A DNA stretch of 64,000 nucleotides, from contig CM056558.1 in the NCBI GenBank assembly GCA_029721515.1, positions 15,159,240-15,223,239 on the forward strand, in the 5' to 3' direction. Of this stretch, positions 39,901-50,800 are shown one piece after another; within the stretch, counting starts at the first letter, position 1; the number at the start of each line of letters is the position of its first letter. The translations under genes were made by a program, and so were the position numbers. The stretch is from Synanceia verrucosa. Taxonomy: Eukaryota; Chordata; Actinopteri; Perciformes; Synanceiidae. The notes under the pieces were generated by a model. The model ran no database searches, had not been told where the DNA came from, and saw only the letters and a program-made list of their open reading frames with translations.

Positions 39901-40631
39901 AGAACAACATGTCCAACTTCATTGTTCCAGTAATTTTTAAATAAATCACTTCTTGGTCAAATGGATTTTAATAGAAATTTAAATATAGTGGTGTGCTTTG
40001 GAGTGTTTTCAGCACTGAAGAACATCCTGACTATACAATATATAATAATGAAAAAACAAAATTTAATAGGCCCAAAATCCTAAAGAAAGTCTTATTTTCA
40101 AAACGATAACACATTTGCAATGATTGTTTATGAAAAAACTTTGGTCCACTTAACAGGACTACTGGGAGAGCAGTGCTGATATCACCCTTCATCCATATAA
40201 ATATTGAAAATGATCGTGGATCATAAGTCTGACCACAAAGGAAAACAGAATTTGTATATGTTTTCCAGTTGCCTGTTCTTCATCTCACACCTGTTTCACA
40301 CAGTGCTTTCATTTCAACCCTCACTAAGGCTAATGGCAGGCACGTGTGTCACTCGGTATGGATGGATGAGAGAGGTGAGGGGGGTGTTGACTGTAACACA
40401 GACTGCTGTGTCACACGGCTACATAGTCAGCATAGCTCCCTGTTTAGACGGCTCATGGCTTCCTCCTCGCTGCAGCTCTCTGCTCCACAGATATCAGCTG
40501 GAGCTGCTGAGTCAGAGCTGGATCTGTCTGAAGTTCCTAAACTCACAGCCCCAGATGATAATGAGGAAGAGCTGTTGTAGCGGTGCTTACCATCAATAAT
40601 CATTCATAACATATAGTGGGGCGATCCTATG
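36928..40631. other. Gene-free spacer
   Basis: No exon chain is recognised. A 13-base perfect hairpin (AAAAGTAGAAATG and complement) lies at 38341-38371. An acidic-ended open frame at 40269-40580 (103 codons, ending PDDNEEELL) is noted separately as unproven. Confidence 0.35.
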
Positions 40632-40921
40632 TCTTAGGGCGAAAGGCAGGGTACACCCTGGACAAGTCTCCAGTTCATCACAGGGCACATAGAGACAGAC
40701 AACCACTCACGCTCACATTCACACCTACAGTTTAAATTAGCCAGTTAACCTAATCCCCGTGCATGTTTTTGGTTGGTGGGAGGAATACCCGGAGAGAACC
40801 CACACAGACACAGGGAGAACATGCAAACTCCACACAGAAAGACCCTGGGCCTGGGATTCGAACCCGGTACCTTCTTGCTGTGAGGCGACAGTGCTAACCA
40901 CTACACCACCCTGCTGTCCTA
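40632..40921 (-). repeat. tRNA-headed SINE-like repeat, minus-strand copy
   Basis: This is the complement of the family at 34464-34806. It contains GAGAACCCACACAGACACAG, a box-B complement GGGATTCGAACCC and a head complement ending ACTACACCACC. The tail is diverged. Confidence 0.82.
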
Positions 40922-41735
40922 CCACCTATGGTATATTTGATAAATTAAATATGATTAATATTATCTTGCTCACATTTTCCGGCTCTCTACACTGGAAATG
41001 ATCACATATTATAACCAGTAAGTCATTTTTGAGCGTGCTAAATTCAATATCCGCAGCATTAATATAAAATAGCAAATAATAACTACATATAAACAAATAG
41101 AAATAACATCTAACTGAGGAGAGAATGAAGTCGCTCTCCCTCTGTGTGTGTTGTATTCTGAGTAAGTTGTCTGTTTTGTTGACATAACTGGGCCAGCCAT
41201 ACATGCTTTTAGTGATGGTAGTTATATTTGCACCATGCTGTAAGTTAACCACCAAATGAAAAAAAACAAACAAAACATGTCTGCGCCATGATGTCAGTCT
41301 TTGAAAAAGCTTGACTACATCCCTGGTACTTATAAACACGTTATTTAAGTGAACATTACACATATTTAAAAATATATTTTCCCTGTTGAGTAGTTCCATG
41401 ACAATTAAATCATGAGGTCTGTTATGTCACAGTGGTTTTTGCAGGGCAACATCCTCAATCCACAAATAACAACCTAAAGATAGTGTTTGCTCTCAAGCCA
41501 TCAGCAGTACAATCCCTTTTAATGATGCCCAGTCATGACCTCAAGGCCGCAGCAGGTTGTAATTTTGATCTGGGTGTTGGCCTTAGATAACTTGGCTGAT
41601 CTGTCAGACTTTTCAAGCATATTTCTGTTTGGGAACATTAAGTACGCCAGGATTTCCTACTGGATTTTGGATCTCCTATCCCTCATGTCTCCATCTAAAT
41701 GATGGGTCAACATTCCCCAGTCTTTCTGACTTAGA
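40922..41735. other. Gene-free spacer
   Basis: The minus-strand frame at 40926-41399 (157 codons) is the longest here but has an AT-driven composition, no known motif and no splice-linked partners, so it is regarded as chance. Confidence 0.4.
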
Positions 41736-41850
41736 ACTTAGATAGACTTTATTGTCATTCAAGTGTGCAACAAGTGCACACGAAACGAACGAAATTTTGT
41801 TGCATTGTTCTGCACAGAATTAAAATGTAATTAAAATACAAACAGCAGGA
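41736..41850 (-). repeat. Non-LTR retrotransposon tail remnant
   Basis: AGATAGACTTTATTGTCATT followed by GTGCAACAAGTGCACACGAA and AACGAAATTTTGTTGC is the complement of a common fish repeat tail. There is no coding part. Confidence 0.6.
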
Positions 41851-42939
41851 ATTGAATATGTATGAGCAATAAAATATACAGCACTAATTATAAATATAAA
41901 TATAAAGGTCTTTTTCCTCTCTTTTCTATATGAGGCTCCAGAAATATACCACTATTTTGCTGAGACAGCAAAAACTTGGCATGGCCACAAGGTCATAAGG
42001 ATAGCTGAGCCTTGTTGTGGGCTGTTATTATGCCTCATCTGTTGCAGTGTGCAAGCCAAAACAGCCCTCATAAAGTTCTGCTGAATGACAGATTACTCAC
42101 CTGTCAGAAACTGCAAACTTTTTTTCTGTTTATGTAGCTTGGAGGGGTCACAGGAGAGAAAATTGTAGACTTTCACATATTTATATCATGGCACATTTGT
42201 TAATGACAATAAAATAAAAAAAAGTAATTTAGATACCATGAAGGCTGCACAAAGGTTTTCCTCAGTGGTGGTAAAACATGATTGAGAGGTCATGAGATGA
42301 CTTTGTGATGTCTTCCCATGAGGACCTGATGGATATGATCTGCTTTAGGATTCCTTGGGTCCTCACAAGACCTGGAGTTGAATCACAAGAAAAAGCTGCT
42401 TTGATGAATACCGGAGGTGACAGTGGAGCACATCAAAAAACACCAGAAAAGGTCAGATTTAATGTCCAATACAAAGAAGAAGATCAGTTCAATGAACAGT
42501 GTGTAGCATTTAAGGGGATCTATTGATAAAGATATAATGTTGACTCATATGTTGACTCGAGTGGGGTATCTATGCATGGATCCAGCCCTCATCTGCCATG
42601 TTTCTACAGTAGCCCATAACAAAGAAACCAAACACTATCTCTGGATGGGGCCATTTGTATTTTCATGTCTTCATGCAGGCAACAACAACTATCCATATTT
42701 GGTTTCAGTTGGTTGCAATCTGCAACCTAACCACTAGCACCACGGCTTCTTTAACAGATTTTGGGGAAATCAGACAAACTTAAGTGAATATCAGGAACAG
42801 CTCTGCTGACAACACATGCATAAATATTATAACATGTATGAAAATGGTCTTCCTGGGTGAAATTTTGCTAAGCTGCTATTCCATTTCAAGTGCTGCAAAG
42901 CTGACCTTCTCTCAAACAAGCCAAAGACACACACATGAA
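41851..42939. other. Gene-free spacer
   Basis: Nothing recognised. The ORF at 42305-42526 has no known motif. Confidence 0.4.
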
Positions 42940-43180
42940 CACACACACACACACACGTTGTGTATTTGTGTTTTGTGGGGACATTACGTTGACTAACCAC
43001 ATCCACTGCCAATGTAATCCTAAAGTCTAACCTTACACTAACACCAACAAATGTTCTCCAAGTCTTCAGCCTAAAATATGACAGTTTACAGTATGGGGAC
43101 CTGCATTTTATCCCCATAAGGACGGTGAGTCCCCATAATGTGACTGTGTGAACAAATTTATGTCCCCATAACCATCATTA

Positions 43181-43230
<50 letters not shown>
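42940..43230. repeat. Microsatellite-flanked interspersed repeat
   Basis: (AC)n tracts at 42940-42956 and 43182-43230 bracket a segment with TTTTGTGGGGACATTACGTT and repeated GTCCCCATAA phrases. This arrangement is familiar from fish genomes, where a 'gtggggaca' repeat is commonly linked to CA repeats. No gene. Confidence 0.65.
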
Positions 43231-43233
<3 letters not shown>

Positions 43234-43484
43234 TCTTATCCAAGGACTAGCTATCACCACCGTTAATTATAAATGAATAATCAGATCAAGTGATGACAAT
43301 GATACATTTTCCTCCCTGTAGAGGAACGATGAAGGGTGACATGTTGACCTCTGCTGTCAGCCAGCAGGTGAGCGCCTATAGCTTCAACACAAGACTAGAG
43401 CTCCCTCTAGTGGGTAAAACTGGTTGTTTTTTTCATGTGGTTATTTGTCTTACTTACTTACTTATAGGTTGGCCTGCAACGATC

Positions 43485-43545
43485 ATCCATCCATTTTCTC
43501 CCACTTATCCTCATATAGGGTACTGGGGGGGCTGGAGCCATACTA
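43485..43545. repeat. SINE/LINE tail fragment
   Basis: ATCCATCCATTTTCTCCCAC, CTTATCCTCATA and GGGGGGGCTGGAGCC are the complement of the tail shared by several fish repeats, including that of the copy at 34464-34806. Confidence 0.55.
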
Positions 43546-43938
43546 GGATACTTAGAAACTGGGTGTCACCCCCATTGTATAAATGTGTGGGAAAAGAGAA
43601 GTGAAAGTGCACGTGTTAGGTTCAAGTCGATAACATGTCATATCATTTGCATTACATTTTGATATAAAAATGATAAAATACCCCTGTGAAATTTGCCTTA
43701 GTAGAAGATATGGATAGTAAACAATCCATCCACAACAAACCGAGGTCCTAAGAGAGAAAGGTGCTTGGAGAGGAAATTGCACAAGCTTCACATGAGGTAG
43801 AAGTGTTGAATTTAGTATCTGAATGCAGTTTATTGCCAATTAGTAAATATTTAGAGCACTTTTATTCCCATTGTTGGAGGCTCAGCCTCCTCCAGGCATT
43901 GATAGACAAAAGAAGCTTCATGACGCGCTTGACTTGAT

Positions 43939-44030
43939 TTTTTGACTCCTCTAGATGGCGCTCTTGGTTTAAAGAAAAAGGCTAGTTATTGCATCTTTAA
44001 ACCAAGCGCGCCATCTTGAGGAGTCAAAAA
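43939..44030. mobile_element. Hairpin (MITE-like) element
   Basis: The 36-base arms at 43939-43974 and 43995-44030 are inverted copies with only two mismatches (cores TTTTTGACTCCTC and GAGGAGTCAAAAA), separated by 20 bases. AGAAGCTTCATGAC before the left arm recurs almost identically after the right arm (about 44050-44060). No coding capacity. Confidence 0.7.
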
Positions 44031-44099
44031 TACCACAAGTGCTCCAGGAAGCTTCATGACTACAGAAACGACACTTTCCTGTCCATCCTGCCTCCTGAC

Positions 44100-44132
44100 A
44101 CTTTCACTTTCTTTTTCTCAGAAATGGAAACT
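44100..44132 (+). promoter_or_regulatory. Pair of ISRE/IRF-type elements upstream of the IFI44-like gene
   Basis: AGAAATGGAAACT at 44120-44132 fits the interferon-stimulated response element (GAAANNGAAACT) exactly. ACTTTCACTTTC at 44100-44111 is a second IRF-type site on the other strand (GAAAGTGAAAGT). A likely non-coding first exon would follow and end at the donor ACACAG|GTAAAG at 44225/44226. Induction by interferon is an inference from the sites and the gene family. Confidence 0.7.
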
Positions 44133-44554
44133 GGTCTGCTGCGTTATTGTTCTGTTCCTCCATTAACGGCAGATTTGTCTGCGTGCTGTGGTCATCATGC
44201 TGAGACAAACTGAAGAAAAACACAGGTAAAGCTTACATATTTTATGACGCCACGTTAAGCTACACAGTTAGACTGAACGCTCGTTTAGTTCCGTTAAAGA
44301 GTGGCAGTCTAACGGATCGTTATTTTCAGTTTTCATGCTAGCAGTCAGGTTATATTTAAAAAGCATCAGATCAGTGACTTTAGCTAACGTCAGCTAGCAG
44401 TTTTGACCTAGCTAAGGGTCAGTCAGTTTGAACAGACCTACCCTGACTCTCTGTAGAAAACAATGAAAAAGCTTCATTTTAAATCAAGTTTTATCAGACT
44501 ATAAATAACTTTGTTAGACCTTCATCCATACAGTGTGTATGTTTGTCTGTGTAG

Positions 44555-44675
44555 GTTCTCAGTCATCCAGGTCGAGCTGGACTTGCTTGAGGTTTGTTGA
44601 AGACGTTTCACTTCACATCCAAGAGGCTTCTTCAGAACCTCAAGCAAGTCCACTTGACTCCTTTTTGCTCTTTTT
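44555..44675 (+). repeat. Hairpin-containing interspersed repeat
   Basis: Perfect 17-base inverted arms (TGGACTTGCTTGAGGTT and its complement) lie at 44578-44594 and 44636-44652. The family is a known fish repeat with the phrase GTTGAAGACGTTTCACTTC. A minus-strand relative lies at about 18385-18480. Confidence 0.7.
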
Positions 44676-44810
44676 GAGTGTGTTTTTTCTCATATTCATG
44701 CTCTTATTCTGATCCATGTCATTGTTTTCCTGATCAGGTTGTCCGGCTTTTCATTTGCCGCACCCAAATTTCACCTAGGTACAGCTGCTTCAGACAAACC
44801 TGCTTTCAGC

Positions 44811-47800
44811 ATGGCAGCAAGCCATAATGATGCTCTGAGCATCCCTCCAGACGTCAGTTCATCAGAGAGAAAGGTGTATACGTTCCCAGGTAAGCTACTA
44901 AACAACTCCATACCAACAAAGCCTCCAGTGCTGCTCCTGATTATGCACTGTAGGTTATTCAACATTGTTTGGATGCCTTGTAATGAGGGAGTATAACATG
45001 ACAGTGTTCCAGTGTCCCAAGCAGTAAACACCTGCTTCAAAACCCATAATGCATTAACAGCATCACATAATGGTGTCTGAAATGAAAACATGTAAAGCAA
45101 AAACTCCTCAGGCAACATCTATCTAGGGTTGTGACAGTATAGATTTTTTTATATTACCGCAGTGATGAAGCACCCAATCAATGTGGTATGGCTGTTTATC
45201 ACTATTTTACAAAGTCATTACTTGGATGATGCCTTTTTTCTGACATTTCCCTGAACAATCCTGTCTTACAAGCCAATATCTGGATGTGACATCAGTGTAT
45301 GTTTTCAAATGCAAACACTAGATATTTGATTAAGCCTCATCATCTCTGACACTCTCCTCAGCAGCTCAACCGAAGTTGGAATGTCAGTGGAGAGACATGG
45401 AGTGGACAGAAGAGTCAGTAAAACTATTGACATTCAAGTGCAACCATTTTAATTATGAAGTAAATAAATGTATTTCTGAAGTATTTTGAAATATTGAGAA
45501 AAAAAACATAATCACTTTTCTAGTTACTCTGATTAGCAATCTGCAATTCAAATCTAGGCAAAAGACGAGTCTGATGAAGACAGTCAGCTCCTACAGACCG
45601 GGGTGTTGCGAGGTGACTCAGGCTCACATTCTTGTCCTCGGTCCGGTCGGGTCTGGAAAGTCCAGCTTCATCAGTTCAGTCCAGTCTGTGTTTAATGGAA
45701 GAGTCCTCAACCGGGCCATGGTGGGCTCCTCCTCGAACAGCTTCACTAAGAAGGTACAAGTGGAATAGTCACATGTAACTGCGGGAATCACAAAAACTAT
45801 TGATGTGTTTTGGAGGGAGGTGGGCTCAAAATATGCTGAAATTAATGCTTGTTGGAATAGTGAAAAGAGACTGGCCCTCACCTGGCCTTTAGACTCTGAA
45901 TCCCCACTGGAGCCAAGAGGGGATCTGAGCAATTCACCCACAAAAAGGAAAAACACTCTAACACTGCTTTCACTTTCTCAATGCTCTGACCCATCTGTGG
46001 TCAAAAGCCATCTGAGTTTGATAAAGATATCTGAACTCAGTGTCCACTTCCAGGCTTTTCTCAAGCTTTTAATCATGTGGGATTTTTTTTGCCTGGTTGT
46101 CATGAATTTGGCCAAATGGACCAAAGATTAAAAAATAGAGACAAACAGGAGGTATGCACACAAAAAGCTAGAACACGCAAGAAGTCTCAAGTTCGTTGAT
46201 CAGAAAACTGTGTTGGTGCAAACCTCCAGTCAGCAGGTAGTCTGTTGTCATGCTGTAGGCGTCCATCCCATTAACCTTCTTCTCCTGTGTGTCAGCTACA
46301 GTCCTACAGCATCCATGGTCAGAAAGGAGAGGATCCGACTGGACTGATGCTGTGTGATATTGTGGGCCTGGGAGGTGGACAGATGACCGGACTGACCCTC
46401 CATGACATCCTGTCTGTCATTAAAGGTCATGTCCCCGAGGGACACAAGGTAAGGAGGATCAGTATTGGAATATTGTAACGTTAGCTACGCTAGCAACCTG
46501 CACAACCCATAGTTACAATTTTATTTATTTCTCGGTGTGGATGGCAAAGGAAGTATTTCACTGTGCAGGGAAACATCTTTCCCTACTGTACGTATGACAA
46601 TAAACATTCTAAATCTTGAATCTTGCTCTATTGGTACATTGTTTGGTCTAGAAATATCTCACCAACCATGCAATGCAATAATAAAACACTTTGTACATAC
46701 ACTCAGCTTTTAAAAAGAAAAAATCTTGAGCCCTGTAACCTTTCAAATTTCTGGCCTATATTACAGCTCCCCTTTTCATCAAAGGTCTTAGAGACAGCAG
46801 TATATATCCAGCAGCAGTCGTTTTTAACCCAGCACAACATCCATGAAAAGATTCAGTCCCGTTTTAGACCCAGACACAGAACAGAAACTACACTGCTGAT
46901 TGTTTTAAACGCTTTGCTCTCAGCTGCAGACTCAGGTAGGTAAATTGTCCATCAACTGTTGTCAGCTAATCCAGAATGCTGCTGCTGTCTGGCAAGAGAA
47001 AGCACGACCACATCACACCAGTTTTAGCCTTTAATGGTCTTGCCCCTCTATACCTGACTGAGCTCCTGCGTCGCCACTCCCCAACCAGAGCCCGAAGGTT
47101 GACTGCTGTCATCTTAAATGTGCTCTATAGATAAATCTTGACTTGACACTCATGCTTCCCAGAAGATGTATTCTCATGACTTTGGTGGCCCTCTGGCACC
47201 AACATGAGGTTAATATTTGTGGTTTTAAGTGAACTGTCTCAACCATTGAATCCAGCATCATCAATAGGTCAAATTATTCTTTTTAAGACATTTCTCTACA
47301 TATTCTTTCAATCCAGTACTTTGTTTTGACTTGTGACTAAGTACCTGCAAAACTGATGATGTGCTCATCAGCCTCAGCTGTACTTTAGTCTGCCCATCCC
47401 ATTCTGTGACGATAATAATACTACTACTAATAATAATAATTATTATTATTATTATTATTGAAACAACAGTTCCCAGAATATTTTGAAGCCCAAATATGGG
47501 TCCACACTCCCTTCTGTTGTAAATTTGTACGCTAGTACATTTTCTTTAACACCTAAAATTGGTCGACTACCTCTTTAAACTTCTGGCTTCTGGGTATTTT
47601 TATAGACCACTGTAATGTCAAGAAATGACAAAAACAAAAATGAAAGCTAACTTTTTTTATTATCATACTATCAAATGAATATCAAGGATCACAGCAGAAT
47701 GAAAACATGAATCTATCCAATGTATCGCCAGCACTTGTAGAGCTTGTTAATCCTGAAAATGTCCATTTTGGACAGTTTTTCTCTCTGCCCGATGGTAACA

Positions 47801-50800
47801 GAGGAGTCAGGGATGGGAATTATGGTCTCTGCTCCAAACTTTCCAAAGGCAGTCCTACAGATTTGGACAATGATAATCAGAATTGTCATAAATAATCATT
47901 CAGAAATGTGTTTTTAGAATTGCATTGACTTTTTTTGTGGCGTGTTTCACCTTCCGTAGTGCATCACAGAGGAGTAGTCGTAGGGAGTATTGAGATTATT
48001 CGTGTCCTTCTTTTCAAAGTTGATGCGGAAATCTGGTGACAAAAAATATTGATAAATTGCTAAAAGATCTATCTATCAATCATGAACAGTATTGTGTGAT
48101 TCTTACATTCTTTTACGTTATCCCAGTTGATTCTGACATGCTGGTCGCGGTCACTCCGAGTGTGTTCGTGGTAGAAGCCCAGTGCGTGCAGCAGTTCGTG
48201 CTGGATGATGCCGCGACGTATGCAGCCAAACCTCTGCAGTGACAGCACCTGCTTGTCTCCAGTAGAACCCAGTAAAGACGAACAACTAATAGTGGAGACG
48301 TGAAAGAGAGACAGAGATGACGTTTGATTAATAAATTCATGGAATTTACATTATCAGTGACCCTGTCTGTACAGTACATGCATGCGTATATAATTATCTC
48401 TCTGAGGGATTTTTTTTTTTTTTTTTTTTTTATTTATTTATTTGAACAACAAGCAAAACCAGCTACTGTTAAGCACATCTCACCTCATGCTGCTGATACT
48501 ACAACACTGACTTTGACAAACAGTGCTTTTATGTATTTTTTATGAATGATTATTTCATATTCAATAACGTATACATTATATAAGTGTGGCATCATCAGAT
48601 TCAGTTCAGACACATTTCACCTCATGTTGCTGATATTGCAGCACTGATTTTGACAAAAAAAAGTGATTTAATGTTTTTTTTATGGATTATTTAAGAGGTA
48701 GAGTTAAACTCTTTAATAAAAGAGATAAGGGTTAATTGACTGTCAAGTCATAGTTTGTCATTTTAGTTTAATTAAAAGTAATGTGAAAATATCTTGTCTC
48801 GTTCTCATGGACCTGATGTCATGTGTCGTATTGTCTGGTGAGCTGAGTGTATTGTCACACTCCTAATGTTAATATTAATTTTGGGGTCTCAGGCTTGTAC
48901 CCTGTAGGTCTTCAGAAACACGATGTTGAGAAAGTTGTTAAAGTATTCAGTTGCCTAACTGTAACTCCAGTTTGGTACTTAAATGGATTAGATAAAGTGA
49001 AATAAAATAATCATAATTCTATGCTTAAATAAATACTAAAATGTTCTAAACATTATTCCCAATACATTAGACAAGTGGAGATAAGTGTATTTACTGGTAA
49101 CTATTCGTTTAACATATGAATTACCTTAACTGTCTTCTTTTATGAACACAACGTACAGTATTTTTCTTTATATTTCCCTTCACATGCAGAAGTGCTTTAG
49201 TGATTGACTCACCCATATCTTGGTTCAATGCTTAAATATGCTCTCTGAGCTGCACGTGGGATGAATCGAATGCAGGTATTGTATTCAAGATCCTTCATAG
49301 CGCTTAAAATGTCATTCTTCTCAGTGTTGTCTGCAATGAAAAGTATAAAAAAAATAGTTCAGAAACATCACAGATTCTCTGTGGAAAAGAAAGATCAGGG
49401 CGCCTTAAAAAGTAAAACCTACCATATTTATGACTCATAGTGAAAGGGATTTCCACATTCCCATTAGCAGACTTTTGCCACAGACAGGTAAATCTTTTAT
49501 TATAACATTTCATAGCATTCCTGGTTTTTGGCATCAACACATCTCCTTCCAGCAGAAAATCACTAGATCCTGTTAGAGGAAAAGAAAATGCCTTTTAATC
49601 TGACTGGCATAACATTTGTAAAATCAAAGCTGTTTGTCAAAACTGTGTTTCAGTTTCTATTATTGAATAAATAAATTCTGCATATTGTGAGGAACTAATG
49701 TTCACACAGAGCCCTTGGAATAACCTTGTTGAATGCTCACCATTGTTCATCCTCAGAATAGTTGTGGTAAAATCCTCCATATCAGAATTATCCTCTAAGA
49801 CTTCTAAATGGAAGCAATGCAGAAATTAACAGCTGTGATTTGACAGTGACACATTTTTAGTCTGTTGGTATGATTCAGTCACTTACCATTATCAGTACCA
49901 TGACCCTGTGAAAAAATGTAAAAAGAAACCATTTTCAGTCCTTAAAACAACACTTTAAAGACGTCATTCATTACATTCAGTGAATACAAGCTGTTCTACA
50001 CTACATTTACTGAGTTATTTCTTACGTGGCTGTGGTGAGCATGGCAGAGGCCCATCAGCAGCATCAGAAGAAGAGGTACTCTCGTTCTCAGATCCATTTT
50101 GGACTCAAGGTGCTGACACTTCGGATATTCGTCTCACCAAGGACTGATGCTGAAGCCCAGTCTGGCTGAGTTTATATACAGGCTGTCAGCGTGTGTCTGT
50201 GTGCAGAGATCAATGGTGGGTGGTCAGAGGGCTCTGTCTTAGACTCACAGCTGATGGGAGTGCCCTTTCCACCTTGGCCCACTATTGACACACAGGGATA
50301 ATCTTATTATGGAAGCTTTAAAGTATAATGACCATCAGCTTGCCTAGGATCAGATTTCAGGAGTTCTTTTTAACCAAATGTTGGGGATGTCCCTAAGTTT
50401 TATTCTAAAGAATAACAGACCATTTCAAACTAACAATGCTATGCTGAGGTGGTAATGTAGATTTATGCTCTGGCTGTAGATGTTACCTATTGTTGTGAGG
50501 CTCCATTTAAAATACCTAATTTCAAATAATAATTATGCTTTGATTTGTGACTGGCTGGATAGTCCTGGATTCAGTATTGAAGTGCTGCTGCATCAGTGAT
50601 GATCTCAGCTGATGAATTAATCAAGTGTCTTCTAAGAACTCTAAATCCAGAAATGGGCTGGATGTTGTGGTCCTTCACTGTAAATCTAAATAATGTGGCG
50701 GTTATTGTGGAGGAAGAAAAATTATACTGTAAGTTTGAGAAATGAACTGCAGGTGCAATATGTGTAAACTTTATTTAGTGCAATAAAGCTGTGTGGATTT

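Noticed and set aside
40926..41399. 157-codon minus-strand frame
   Set aside because: AT-driven composition, no motif, no splice partners.
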